A DNA stretch of 64,000 nt from Inquilinus ginsengisoli_B (GCF_050434925.1 NZ_JBNDJK010000001.1:2666001-2730000); one strand, 5' to 3'; counted from the stretch's first letter, positions 34,066 to 44,078 are shown. Program-made: numbers and translations. The notes: a model not told the origin generated them from the letters alone.

Positions 34066-34401
34066 ATGACCAGACCCATGATTGCCCGGATCTGGCGCGG
34101 CCGCACGGTGCGGGCGCGCGCCGACGAATACGAGGCCTACAACTACGAGGTCGGGATCAAGCCGCTGATCGAGAAGGCCCTGGGCGTCCAATGCCTGCGC
34201 GAGGACCGCGCGGACGAGACCGAGTTCGTCACCATCTCCTATTGGGAGAGCGTCGAGGCGATGGCGCAGTTCACCGGCAGCGACCCGACGGCGATCCACC
34301 ATCTCGACCGCGACCCGGAATTCCTGATCGAGCTGCCGGACCGGGTGCAGATCCTGCAGATCCGCCACTCGCATGGCGACATCGGCGGGGACGAAACGTG
34401 A
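34066..34401 (+). CDS. Antibiotic biosynthesis monooxygenase (ABM)-like dimeric ferredoxin-fold protein
   Basis: 111 residues: MIARIWRGRTVRARADEYE followed by FVTISYWESVEAMAQFTG, the usual beta-alpha-beta ABM pattern with an ISxW motif. These small proteins are cofactor-free oxygenases or binding proteins. The ATG follows GAGGAGGACGACG, just after the hydrolase stop. Specific role unknown. Confidence 0.75.
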   Translation: MTRPMIARIWRGRTVRARADEYEAYNYEVGIKPLIEKALGVQCLREDRADETEFVTISYWESVEAMAQFTGSDPTAIHHLDRDPEFLIELPDRVQILQIRHSHGDIGGDET

Positions 34402-34404
34402 GGC

Positions 34405-35571
34405 TCACCCCGCCTTCTTCAGCCGCGTCTCCACCAGCCGCGACCACAGCGTCGCGCCGACCGGCAGGATCTCGTCGTTGAAATCGTAATGCGGGTTATG
34501 CACCGGCACGCTGCCCTTTCCGTTGCCGATGAACAGGAAGGCACCCGGCTTCTCCGCCAGCATGAAGGCGAAATCCTCCGACGCCATGACGATGGCGCCG
34601 TTGCTGTCGACTGCGTCGGCGCCTAGGGCGTCGGCCGCGGCCTCGGCCACCCATTCCGTTTCGGCATCATTGTTGATCACAGGGATCACCGTGATCCGCA
34701 CATCGGGCATGGCCCGGCCGCCGAAGGCGGTGGCGACGTCGCGGGCGATCGCCTCGATCCGCGCCTTCAGCGCCTCCAGCACCTCCATGCGCAGCGCGCG
34801 GAAGGTGCCGCGCAGCACCGCGGTGTCGGGGATGATGTTGTAGGCGTCGCCGGCATGGATCTGGGTGACGCTGACCACCGCGGAATCGAGGGCGGCGATG
34901 TTGCGGGCCACCACGCTCTGCAGCGCCGTCACCACATGGGCCGCAATCACCACCGGGTCGATGCCGGTCTCCGGCAGCGCGCCATGGGCGCCGCGCCCCG
35001 TGATCTCGATGTCGAAGATGCCGCCGCCAGACATGGTCGGGCCGGGGCGGACCATGACCCGGCCGGCATCCAGCGTGTGGAAATTGTGCATGCCGAACAC
35101 CGCCTCGCACGGGAACTGGTCGAACAGCCCGTCGGCGATCATCGCCTGCGCCCCGCCGCGGCCCTCCTCGGCCGGCTGGAAGATGAAATGCACCGTGCCG
35201 TCGAAGTTCCGCGTCGCGGCCAGGTAGCGGGCGGCGCCCAGCAGCATGGTGGTGTGGCCGTCATGGCCGCAGGCATGCATCGTGTTCGCGGTCTGCGACC
35301 GGTGGCCGAAGCCGTTCGCCTCCTGCATCGGCAGGGCGTCCATGTCGGCGCGCAGGGCGATCGCCTTCGGGTTGTTGCCGACGCGAAGCGTGCCGACCAC
35401 GCCGGTCTTGCCGATGCCGGTCGCGACCTCGCAGCCGAAGGCGCGCAGTCGCTCCGCCACCAGCGCGCTGGTGCGCTGCTCCTCGAAGCCCAGCTCGGGG
35501 TGGGCGTGTATGTCCCGGCGCCATTCGGTCAGCTCGTCGGCGAAGCCGGCGATCATCGGGTCGATCTTCAT
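34405..35571 (-). CDS. M20 family amidohydrolase (hippurate hydrolase/N-acyl amino acid hydrolase-like)
   Basis: 388 residues, full length for the family. Metal-binding residues are seen in HACGHDGHTTMLLGAAR and the catalytic Glu in FQPAEEGRGGA; GRGAHGALPETGIDPV marks the dimerisation-domain His, and MASEDFAF the C-terminal ligand. Cytoplasmic, with no signal peptide. It converges on the ABM gene with 3 bp between stops. Substrate could be an N-acylated amino acid. Confidence 0.9.
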   Translation of the reverse strand: MKIDPMIAGFADELTEWRRDIHAHPELGFEEQRTSALVAERLRAFGCEVATGIGKTGVVGTLRVGNNPKAIALRADMDALPMQEANGFGHRSQTANTMHACGHDGHTTMLLGAARYLAATRNFDGTVHFIFQPAEEGRGGAQAMIADGLFDQFPCEAVFGMHNFHTLDAGRVMVRPGPTMSGGGIFDIEITGRGAHGALPETGIDPVVIAAHVVTALQSVVARNIAALDSAVVSVTQIHAGDAYNIIPDTAVLRGTFRALRMEVLEALKARIEAIARDVATAFGGRAMPDVRITVIPVINNDAETEWVAEAAADALGADAVDSNGAIVMASEDFAFMLAEKPGAFLFIGNGKGSVPVHNPHYDFNDEILPVGATLWSRLVETRLKKAG

Positions 35572-35705
35572 GGCTGGTCCTTCGCGGGAACGTCGGACGT
35601 ATCAGGAACCCATGCCGCCGGGCTGGCAAGCCCCGATCTCGCCCCGCCCTGCGCCGCGTGCTATTGCAGGCGGATGACGCTTTGGCGGACATCCGCGGGG
35701 GGAGA

Positions 35706-37238
<1,533 letters not shown>

Positions 37239-37274
37239 TCCCCACACCGACCACAGAGACCGGGATGACCGCGC

Positions 37275-37316
37275 GCCTTCGCCTATGCCGGGGATGGCTG
37301 CGTCGCGGCGGAGTGA
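37275..37316 (+). pseudogene. 3' remnant of a lipoprotein gene of the array that follows
   Basis: In one frame this codes AFAYAGDGCVAAE and a stop, matching the C-termini of the two complete paralogues downstream (YAHVGDGCVAPEQS and YAFRGNGCVAEELD). The homology does not extend upstream in frame: a TGA lies three codons before it. Confidence 0.65.
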
Positions 37317-37443
37317 GCGGTGAAGCCGGCAGCTGACTGACGATCTTGCCCTTGCAGGGCTATTCTATTTATGATGGAGTCTCCATAAGATCATTCTATT
37401 ATATGCCGCGTGCATTTGAGCCGGCTTTTTGGAGTTCCCGTTC
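37317..37443. promoter_or_regulatory. AT-rich promoter-like region before the lipoprotein array
   Basis: About 130 bp, clearly richer in A/T than its surroundings (TATTCTATTTATGATGGAG ...). A perfect inverted repeat ATGGAG-T-CTCCAT lies at 37374-37386. I infer a promoter and operator for the lipoprotein genes, but no clean -35/-10 pair can be assigned. Confidence 0.4.
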
Positions 37444-37896
37444 ATGCCGCCCGTTTCACGGATCATCGCTTTCCTCATCGGTCTTCCACTCCTCGGCGCC
37501 TGCGCCGATGGCGAGTCCCAGGTCGGCTTCCGCCAGAAGATGGACCGCTGGGTCGGCATGCCGGCGGAGGCGGTGGCTCTCAATTTCGGCCGCCCGGTCT
37601 GGGAAGGCCGCAGCCCCGACGGCCGGCGCACCGTCCAGTACGACCTGTCCTGGACCGAATCCGGCGGTGGCTACTCTCTACCCGTCATGGATTCCAAGAT
37701 CGTCCGGCGGACTTACCGCAACGAGAACGGCAACAGGCGGAGCTACTTCGACTTCGTCCCGGTGCGGAGCGAGCGCTATGTGGCGCCCTATTCGCGCCAG
37801 CGCCGCTGCCTGACGACCTTCTACTTCACGGACGCCGGCCGGGTCGCGACCTACGCCCATGTCGGTGACGGCTGCGTCGCGCCGGAGCAATCATAG
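37444..37896 (+). CDS. Lipoprotein of unknown function, array paralogue 1
   Basis: 150 residues. Signal peptide with lipobox LPLLGAC, so anchored by Cys 20 to a membrane. The mature part shares with the next two genes: GMPAEAVALNFGRP, DGRRTVQYDL, SGGGYSLP, a YRNENGNRRSY turn, two conserved Cys (RRCLTTFYF and GDGCV) that may form a disulfide, and a beta-rich pattern. ATG follows TTTTTGGAGTTCCCGTTC. Function not recognised. Confidence 0.8.
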   Translation: MPPVSRIIAFLIGLPLLGACADGESQVGFRQKMDRWVGMPAEAVALNFGRPVWEGRSPDGRRTVQYDLSWTESGGGYSLPVMDSKIVRRTYRNENGNRRSYFDFVPVRSERYVAPYSRQRRCLTTFYFTDAGRVATYAHVGDGCVAPEQS

Positions 37897-37914
37897 AAAA
37901 ATGGGGAAGCATCG

Positions 37915-38364
37915 ATGCGTCCGCTCCTCCTGCCGATCGTCACACTGCTTGCCGGCGCCGCGCTGCTGTCCGCCTGCGCCCGGATGACCGAGGCTGGAGC
38001 CCGGCAGCAGCTGGATCGCCTGATCGGCGTGCCGAGATCGTTGCTGATCGCCCACGTGGGCGCTCCTCTCCGGGAGGGGCGCGGCGGCGACGGCTCGCGC
38101 TATGCCATCTTTGACGCGTCATGGGTCGAACGCGGCGGCGGCTATTTCAGGAGCGAGCCGCATAGCGAAACCGTCACCGGCACGATCTATGACGGCCGCC
38201 GGGCGAAGGACTATGTCGAAACCCGCACCGTCACCGTCGATCGCTGGGTGCCGCCCTATGCCGAGCGCCGACCTTGCCTGGTAACGTTCCTGTTCGACGC
38301 CGCCGATCGGATATCGTCCTATGCCTTCCGCGGCAATGGCTGCGTCGCCGAGGAATTGGATTGA
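37915..38364 (+). CDS. Lipoprotein of unknown function, array paralogue 2
   Basis: 149 residues with lipobox ALLSAC. It shares GVPRSLLIAHVGAPLREG, DGSRYAIFDASW, ERGGGYFRS, the PPYAERRPCLVTFLFD strand and the end FRGNGCVAEELD with paralogue 1. It lies 18 bp after it, preceded by AATGGGGAAGCATCG. The two are likely cotranscribed. Right after its stop begins a decayed copy of the tauE 3' end. Confidence 0.8.
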   Translation: MRPLLLPIVTLLAGAALLSACARMTEAGARQQLDRLIGVPRSLLIAHVGAPLREGRGGDGSRYAIFDASWVERGGGYFRSEPHSETVTGTIYDGRRAKDYVETRTVTVDRWVPPYAERRPCLVTFLFDAADRISSYAFRGNGCVAEELD

Positions 38365-38372
38365 TCCGCTGC

Positions 38373-38560
38373 TCACGGCAGCGGCCGCAGCGCGAGGTCC
38401 AGGCCGAGCAGCAGCAGGCCGAGGAGGACAGCGCCGAAACGCCTCCGGCCGCACCCGCAGCCGCTGCCCGGCGGCCATGCCGAGCAGCGCCGGGGCCAGC
38501 GCCAGCAGCGAAGTGCCGGCGGTCAGCGGGAAGGCGCCGTCGCGCGCCAGCCCGGCGGCA
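38373..38560 (-). pseudogene. Decayed copy of the 3' end of the TauE/SafE permease gene
   Basis: On the minus strand it codes GLARDGAFPLTAGTSLLALA and then GMAAGQRLRVRPEAFRR, matching the last ~55 residues of the intact permease at 39152-39898. Small deletions and a frameshift after EAFRR destroy the end. It lies between lipoprotein paralogues 2 and 3. Confidence 0.85.
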
Positions 38561-38643
38561 GTGGCGTGCCGCAATGAAGCTGTGTTTGACTGGGAAAATT
38601 TCAATAAGAGAAGCTGTTCGATGGCTGTAATCTCGGAGGGGCG

Positions 38644-39135
38644 ATGCTGTGCTTCGACTTTCGATTTGTCTTTCTCGGTATTGCAGTCCTGATGCTCGCC
38701 GGTTGTGGAACGTCCAATGATCGTCAGGTTCGCAGGATGCTGGACCAATATGTCGGCAAGACGGAAGCCGTAGCCATTCTCAACTTCGGCAGGCCTGTCA
38801 GCCGCGTCTCCTTGCCGGATGGCCAGAACAGGACGACATTCGTGCGTTCGCGCAATGTGGAAACGGGTGGCTTCTATGTGTCAATTCCCCGGACGGAGGC
38901 CGCGGAGGGCACAATCCGCGACGATGACGGAAACGTCCGAAGCTACTCTGAAACCCGGACGACATATGTCGATGGCCCGTGGGTTTCGCCTAGGGAGATC
39001 GAGGTGAGTTGCACCATCATCTTCCAGATCGATGCCGAAGGCCGTATCCGCTCGTATGACTATGTCGAGAAGGATACCGGAGAGCCTCTGCTCAGGGGTT
39101 TCGACTGCGCCCGTGCATTGGGCGCCAGCAGTTGA
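38644..39135 (+). CDS. Lipoprotein of unknown function, array paralogue 3
   Basis: 163 residues with lipobox LMLAGC. It is the most diverged copy but keeps MLDQYVGKTEAVAILNFGRP, DGQNRTTFVRS, ETGGFYVSIP, GTIRDDDGNVRSYSETRT and two Cys near the end (EVSCTIIFQID, GFDC). Its codon use and base composition are less GC-rich than in the neighbours. It converges on tauE with 16 bp between stops. Confidence 0.78.
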   Translation: MLCFDFRFVFLGIAVLMLAGCGTSNDRQVRRMLDQYVGKTEAVAILNFGRPVSRVSLPDGQNRTTFVRSRNVETGGFYVSIPRTEAAEGTIRDDDGNVRSYSETRTTYVDGPWVSPREIEVSCTIIFQIDAEGRIRSYDYVEKDTGEPLLRGFDCARALGASS

Positions 39136-39151
39136 ATGAACGTGCGATGGC

Positions 39152-39898
39152 TTACAGCAGCGGGCGTAGGGCCAGGTCGAGGCCGAGCAGCAGGAGGCCG
39201 AGGAAGAACCAGCGCCGGAACGCCTCCGGCCGCACCCGCAGCCGCAGCCATTGGCCGGCGGCCATGCCCAGCAGCGCCGGGGCCAGGGCCAGCAGCGAGG
39301 TGCCGGCGGCGGCCACCGGGAAGGCGCCGTCCCGCGCCAGCCCGGCGGCCAGCGCCAGGGTCGAGACGGTGAAGGACAGGCCCAGCGCCTGGATCAGGTC
39401 CTCCTTCTCCAGCCCCAGCGCCTGCAGGAACGGCACCGCCGGGATGACGAAGACCCCGGTGGCGGCGGTGACCAGGCCGGTGGCGGCGCCGACCGGGCCC
39501 GACCACCAGCGCTCCGCCCGGGCCGGGACCGAGAAGCGCGGTCCGGCCAGGCCGATCGCGGCATAGAGCACCAGCGCCGCGCCGAGAGCGACGGTGGCGC
39601 GTTCGGCCCCGGCACCGGTCAGCAGCCCGGCCCCGGCCCAGGTGCCGAGGCAGATCCCGGCCATCATCGGCCACAGCCGGCGCAGCAGCCCGCCGAAACG
39701 TGGCCCGGCGAAGAGCTGCCAGAGATTGGTCACCAGCGACGGCACCACCAGCAGCGCCGCCGCCTGGGCCGGCGCCATGGCCAGGCCGAGCAGCCCCATC
39801 GCCACGGTGGGCAGGCCGAGCCCGACCACGCCCTTGACGAAGCCGGCGAGCAGGAAGGTGAGGGCGACGAGGAGGAAAAGCGGATCGATCATGGCCAT
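39152..39898 (-). CDS. TauE/SafE family sulfite exporter/permease
   Basis: 248-residue inner-membrane protein with repeated segments (LLVALTFLLAGFVKGVVGLG near the N-terminus and ATGLVTAATGVFVIPAVPF in the second half) characteristic of the two-repeat TauE family. Family members export sulfite, sulfoacetate or related anions. The divergent LysR gene, whose start is 92 bp away, is a plausible regulator. A second copy of its 3' end lies 600 bp downstream. Confidence 0.87.
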   Translation of the reverse strand: MAMIDPLFLLVALTFLLAGFVKGVVGLGLPTVAMGLLGLAMAPAQAAALLVVPSLVTNLWQLFAGPRFGGLLRRLWPMMAGICLGTWAGAGLLTGAGAERATVALGAALVLYAAIGLAGPRFSVPARAERWWSGPVGAATGLVTAATGVFVIPAVPFLQALGLEKEDLIQALGLSFTVSTLALAAGLARDGAFPVAAAGTSLLALAPALLGMAAGQWLRLRVRPEAFRRWFFLGLLLLGLDLALRPLL

Positions 39899-39990
39899 AG
39901 CTTGCCCGGCGTCGGCACCGGCGACAATGTGGAAGGGAGGGAGCCAGCCTTCGGCCAGGACGAAGGCTGGCCATGCCGGAGGACCTGCCG

Positions 39991-40905
39991 ATGCGTTTCG
40001 ATCTGACCGATCTGCGCCTGTTCCTGCACGTCGCCGAAGCCGGCAGCATCACCGCCGGCGCCGAGCGCTCAGCCCTGGCCCTGGCCTCGGCCAGCGCCCG
40101 CATCCGCGGCATGGAGGCGGCGGCCGGCACGGCGCTGCTGCAGCGCGGCCGGCGCGGCGTGGCGCCGACCCCGGCGGGCGAGGCGGTGCTGCACCACGCC
40201 CGGCTGGTGCTGCAGCAGATGGAGCGGATGCGCGGTGAGCTCGGCGACTATGCCCGCGGCCTCAAGGGCCATGTCCGCATCCTCGGCAACACCGCGGCGA
40301 TGACCGAGTTCCTGCCCGAGCCCCTGGCCGAATGGCTGGCCGCCCACCCCCGCATCGACGTCGACCTGGAGGAGCGGCCGAGCCACGCCATCGTCGAGGC
40401 GGTGGCCGCCGGGCTGGCCGATCTCGGCATCGTCGCGGACATGGCCGACGGGGGCGCTGCGGATGGCAGCGGGGGGCTTGAGCGCATTCCGTTCCGGATC
40501 GACCGGCTGGTGCTGGCGGTGCCGCGCGGCCACCCGCTGGCGGCCCGCCGCCGCATCGCCTTCGCCGAGGTGCTGGGCGAGGATTTCGTCGGCCTCAGCC
40601 CTGGCAGTGCGCTGCAGGACCATCTCGCCCGTCACGCCGCCCGGGCCGGGCGGCCGCTCACGCTGCGGGTCCGGCTCGGCGGCTTCGATGCGGTGTGCCG
40701 GATGGTCGAGCAGGGCGTCGGCCTGGCGGTGGTGCCGGAGACCGCGGCCCGGCGCTGCCGCCGCAGCATGGCGATCCGGGCCGTGCCGCTGTCCGACCCC
40801 TGGGCGCTGCGCCGGCTGTCGATCTGCGTCCGGTCCCTCGACGCCCTGCCGGCTCACGCCAGGCGGCTGGTGGAGTATCTGGCGAAGGATTCGTCTGGGG
40901 TGTAG
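39991..40905 (+). CDS. LysR family transcriptional regulator
   Basis: 304 residues. The N-terminal winged helix (DLRLFLHVAEAGSITAGAE, ASASARIRGMEAAAG, PTPAGEAVLHHARLVL) is followed by a co-inducer domain of LysR type (GHVRILGNTAAMTEFLPEPL). It starts at MRFDLTD behind GGAGGACCTGCCG; an ATG 18 bp upstream is possible. The divergent arrangement suggests it controls the TauE-type permease; the effector is unknown. Confidence 0.88.
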   Translation: MRFDLTDLRLFLHVAEAGSITAGAERSALALASASARIRGMEAAAGTALLQRGRRGVAPTPAGEAVLHHARLVLQQMERMRGELGDYARGLKGHVRILGNTAAMTEFLPEPLAEWLAAHPRIDVDLEERPSHAIVEAVAAGLADLGIVADMADGGAADGSGGLERIPFRIDRLVLAVPRGHPLAARRRIAFAEVLGEDFVGLSPGSALQDHLARHAARAGRPLTLRVRLGGFDAVCRMVEQGVGLAVVPETAARRCRRSMAIRAVPLSDPWALRRLSICVRSLDALPAHARRLVEYLAKDSSGV

Positions 40906-40924
40906 ACCGAGACTCACCCCATTC

Positions 40925-40948
40925 TGTCATGCCCGGGCTTGACCCACG
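40925..40948. repeat. Left arm only of a TGTCAT-family palindromic repeat
   Basis: TGTCATGCCCGGGCTTGACC matches the left arm of the full repeats, after which the sequence diverges. A truncated copy next to two further ones. Confidence 0.65.
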
Positions 40949-41013
40949 AGTGTCCGGTCGAGGAAAAGCAGCAACCTGAGAACGTGCTTGGAGCCTGCGG
41001 TTCTATTTTAAAC

Positions 41014-41101
41014 TGTCATGCCCGGGCTTGACCCGGGCATCCAGGAATGTCGAAGCCGCTCCGGGTGGCCCTGGATTGCCGGGTCAAGCCCGGCAATGAC
41101 A
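41014..41101. repeat. 88-bp palindromic repeat, TGTCAT family
   Basis: The arms TGTCATGCCCGGGCTTGACC ... and GGGTCAAGCCCGGCAATGAC flank a longer loop than the copy between ureA and ureB. The loop includes a second pairing, CATCCAGG against CCTGGATT. Confidence 0.9.
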
Positions 41102-41151
41102 ATAAAAGTTTAGCTCAGTGCCTTGAGCTACAACCCGAAAGGCTCAACCGG

Positions 41152-41240
41152 ACAGCCGTGGGCTTGACCCGGGCATCCAGGGAATGTCGATGCCGCTCCA
41201 GGTGGCCCCTGGGATTGCCGGGTCAAGCCCGGCAATGACA
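41152..41240. repeat. Palindromic repeat, TGTCAT family, degenerate left end
   Basis: The right arm is intact (GGTCAAGCCCGGCAATGACA); the first ten bases of the left arm have decayed (GACAGCCGTGGGCTTGACCC). Third copy in 320 bp between lysR and the pirin gene. Confidence 0.8.
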
Positions 41241-41266
41241 GAGAAGGGGAACAGCTCCAAACGGTC

Positions 41267-42181
41267 TCACCGCTCCGGCAGCGGCAGCCGCTCGGTCTCG
41301 TCCGGGATGGTGCCGAAGCGGCCTTCGCGCCAGTCGTCCTTGGCCTGCTCGATGCGCTCGCGGCTGCGGGCGACGAAATTCCACCACAGCTTGCGCGGGC
41401 CATCCAGCGGCTCGCCGCCGAACACCAGCAATCGGGTCTCCTCCAGCGCCTCGACCGTGATCGTGTCCCCCGGCCGAAGGACCAAGAGGCGCTGCGGCGG
41501 GAAATCGTCGCCGCCGATCCGGACCCGGCCGGAGATCACATAGACCGCCCGCTCCTCATGCTCCGCCGGCAGCGGCAGCACCGCACCGGCCTGCAGCGCC
41601 GCGTCGAGATACAGCGTCTCGGAGAAGGTGGCGACCGGCGAGCGCGCGCCATAGGCCGAGCCGACGATCAGCCGTACCGACGTGCCGGCATCCTCGATCA
41701 CCGGCAGGTCGTCGATGCCGTGATGGGCGAAGCTGGGCGCCACCTCCTCATACGGGGCGGGCAGGGCGACCCAGGTCTGCACCCCGAACAGGGTCGACCC
41801 GGTGGTGCGCAGGGCCGGCGGCGTGCGCTCGGAATGGGCGATGCCGCGGCCGGCGGTCATCCAGTTGACGTCGCCGGGGCGGATCAGCTGGCGGGTGCCC
41901 AGGCTGTCGCGATGGGTCTGCTCGCCGGCGAACAGATAGGTCACGGTGGCCAGGCCGATATGCGGGTGCGACGGCACGTCGATGCCGTCGCCCGCGCCGA
42001 ACAGGGTCGGGCCGAACTCGTCGACGAAGACGAAGGGGCCGACCGAGCGCTTCTGCATCGACGGCACGGCGCGCCGCACCTCGAAGCCGCCGATATCGGC
42101 GGTGCGCGGGATCACCACCGTCTCGATCAGGGGGCAGGGCGTCTCGCCGGTGACGGGATCGCGGGTCGGCTGCCAGCTCAT
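41267..42181 (-). CDS. Pirin family protein (bicupin)
   Basis: 304 residues. The N-terminal cupin has the pirin metal motif HPHIGLATVTYLF with further ligand in HSERTPP (GRGIAHSE), and the C-terminal cupin has LPAEHEERAVYVISG. Bacterial pirins are Fe-binding; some have quercetinase activity or act on pyruvate dehydrogenase. ATG follows GGAGGAGTTACC. It stands alone on its strand, divergent from a PH-domain gene. Confidence 0.9.
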   Translation of the reverse strand: MSWQPTRDPVTGETPCPLIETVVIPRTADIGGFEVRRAVPSMQKRSVGPFVFVDEFGPTLFGAGDGIDVPSHPHIGLATVTYLFAGEQTHRDSLGTRQLIRPGDVNWMTAGRGIAHSERTPPALRTTGSTLFGVQTWVALPAPYEEVAPSFAHHGIDDLPVIEDAGTSVRLIVGSAYGARSPVATFSETLYLDAALQAGAVLPLPAEHEERAVYVISGRVRIGGDDFPPQRLLVLRPGDTITVEALEETRLLVFGGEPLDGPRKLWWNFVARSRERIEQAKDDWREGRFGTIPDETERLPLPER

Positions 42182-42268
42182 GGTAACTCCTCCGCCCAGA
42201 ACCGCCATGGACGGGCGCTCGGTTCGACCGTACCCTTCGCTCCGGCATGAGCCAAGGGGGGACCGAAG

Positions 42269-42817
42269 ATGGCCGAAACCACTCAGGACGCCGCGGCGGG
42301 GGCTGCCGGCGAGACCGTGATCTGGAAGATCCGCACCGCGTTGCGCGCGTCGTTTTACGTCTGGGTGCTCGCCATCGTGCTGGCGGTGCTGATCGGCATG
42401 ATCGGCGGGCCGGTGCCGGCCGCGGCACCGGTCATCGTGGCCGTCGTCTGGACCGCCTGGCGCTGGCTGGTGAGCTATGAGCTGACCAGCGAGCGGCTGA
42501 TCATCCGCTCCGGCCTCCTGGTGCGGAAGCGCGAGGAGATCGAGCTGTTCCGGGTGCGCGACTTCTCGCTGTCGCGGCCGCTGCAATGGCTGGTGCTGGG
42601 GCTGGGCACGATCGGGCTGACCACGCGCGACCAGTCGGCCCCGAACATCCTGATCGGCCCGATCGCCATGCCTGAGACCCGGCTGGACGAGCTGCGGCGT
42701 GCCACCGTGGCGCGGCAGAACCGGGTGCGGTTCCGCGAGGTCGAGGTGTCCTCGGCCGGCGACGACCACCATCATGACGGGCATGGCGGCCACGATGCCG
42801 GGTCGCTGCCGGGGTAG
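42269..42817 (+). CDS. Membrane protein with bacterial PH domain (bPH2/YdbT-like)
   Basis: 182 residues. One or two membrane segments (FYVWVLAIVLAVLIGMIG and PVIVAVVWTAWRWLV) precede a bPH2 domain with the usual YELTSERLIIRSGLLVRKRE and LFRVRDFSLSRPLQWL. The C-terminus is a short His/Asp-rich tail (GDDHHHDGHGGHDAG) that could bind metal and is not part of the domain. Function unknown. Confidence 0.82.
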   Translation: MAETTQDAAAGAAGETVIWKIRTALRASFYVWVLAIVLAVLIGMIGGPVPAAAPVIVAVVWTAWRWLVSYELTSERLIIRSGLLVRKREEIELFRVRDFSLSRPLQWLVLGLGTIGLTTRDQSAPNILIGPIAMPETRLDELRRATVARQNRVRFREVEVSSAGDDHHHDGHGGHDAGSLPG

Positions 42818-42838
42818 GGAAGGCTTGTACCCCTTCCC

Positions 42839-42916
42839 TGTCATCCTCGGGCTTGACCCGAGGATCCAGAGGATGTCGACGCTCTCTGGATTGTCGGGTC
42901 AAGCCCGGCAATGACA
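42839..42916. repeat. 78-bp palindromic repeat, TGTCAT family
   Basis: It has the same loop (GATGTCGACGCT) and almost the same arms as the ureA-ureB copy; compensating changes keep the left arm TGTCATCCTCGGGCTTGACC paired in part with the right. It lies between convergent genes. Confidence 0.9.
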
Positions 42917-42938
42917 GGAAGGAGGGACGGCTAACAGC

Positions 42939-44078
42939 TCACTCGTCGTTGAACGGCCCGATCATCAGCGGCTCCAGCTTGAACCAGTTGCCGAGCTGGC
43001 TGTAGGTCAGCTTCACCGGCTTCAGGTCCCAATACACCTCCGACCGGGTCGGGCCGATGCACTCCATCTGACCGGATTCGTTCTTCTCGCGCTTGCAGCC
43101 ATCCTCGCTGTCCAGATAGTAGACGCGGCCGTAGATGCCGGCCTGGTCCTGCTCCACCGTGCCGAAGAAGGCCTCGACATCGGCATCGTTGTTCTCGCCG
43201 CCGAAGAACGCTTCCTCCGGCTTCACCACCGCCTCGTTGAAGCGCAGGTTGTAGTCGTAATAACCGGTGTAGTTGCGGCTCTGCCCCTTGGCGTCGGTGA
43301 AGTTGCCCTCTTCCTCGACATAGCGGATCGAGCCGGTGACCTTGTCGGTATAGGCCTGGTTGCCGATGGCGTATTGGAAGGTGATGCCGTTGTTGTCGGT
43401 CAGCCAGTTGCCGAGCTCGTAGTCGTAATCGAGGTTGCCGGACACCCGGGTCTGCGGCAGGAACGAGAACGGACCCGGCGCCAGCACCAGCCCCTGGAAG
43501 GCCAGCGGGTCCGGGTTCTTGACCTGGATCGTCACCACCTTGCCGTTGACGGTGCGGGAATACAGCTTGTCCGCCACCTTCGAGGCGCGGTTGATCTGCT
43601 CGCCCAGCTCCCACCAGCGGGTGACCTCGCGGCCCTGGATGACGCCGCCGAACTTGCCGCTGGATTGCTGGCCCTTGACGATGTCGAGCCGCAGATTGCC
43701 GGATTCGGGCTGGTACCGTCCGCCCTCGTCGATCGGCGTCTCGCCGCGCATGATCGCCACTTCCTTGGCGATCTGGCTCGGATTCGCCGGGTTGTTGACG
43801 TCGATCCGCAGGCTGTAGGTGATGGTGTCCTCCGGCTTGCGCTGGGCCGAGCCGGCATAGGCCATGAGATCCGCCACCGTGAGGTTCTCGATGGTGTAGA
43901 CGTCGAGGCCGTTGCTGTTGCGGACGCTGCGAGAGTTGAAATCGATGGTCATGTGGCCGGTGACCTTGGCGCCGTCGGTCACGGTCTGCAGGCCGCGATT
44001 GGCGCTTTGCGCCCAGGCCGGCGTCGCCGCAAGCAGTGCGGCCAAGGTCGCGACGCCCGCTGTCATGCGATGAGTCAT
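42939..44078 (-). CDS. Secreted protein of unknown function
   Basis: 379 residues with a signal peptide (MTAGVATLAALLAATPAWAQ). The mature part is rich in Asn, Asp, Gly and Tyr, with segments such as TGHMTIDFNSRSVRNSNG, YDYELGNWLTDNNGITFQ and GRVYYLDSEDGCKREK. The pattern suggests beta-strands and a periplasmic or extracellular site. Two Cys near the C-terminus could form a disulfide. ATG follows AAGGGGGAGACC. I do not recognise a family. Confidence 0.8.
   Translation of the reverse strand: MTHRMTAGVATLAALLAATPAWAQSANRGLQTVTDGAKVTGHMTIDFNSRSVRNSNGLDVYTIENLTVADLMAYAGSAQRKPEDTITYSLRIDVNNPANPSQIAKEVAIMRGETPIDEGGRYQPESGNLRLDIVKGQQSSGKFGGVIQGREVTRWWELGEQINRASKVADKLYSRTVNGKVVTIQVKNPDPLAFQGLVLAPGPFSFLPQTRVSGNLDYDYELGNWLTDNNGITFQYAIGNQAYTDKVTGSIRYVEEEGNFTDAKGQSRNYTGYYDYNLRFNEAVVKPEEAFFGGENNDADVEAFFGTVEQDQAGIYGRVYYLDSEDGCKREKNESGQMECIGPTRSEVYWDLKPVKLTYSQLGNWFKLEPLMIGPFNDE

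Noticed and set aside
37374..37386. Insertion sequence end or attachment site at ATGGAG-T-CTCCAT
   Set aside because: No transposase or integrase, and no second copy or target duplication is visible; an operator is more likely.
40925..41240. Possible CRISPR array from clustered repeats near lysR
   Set aside because: The repeats are palindromic, of unequal length, irregularly spaced and also found elsewhere; no cas genes are present.
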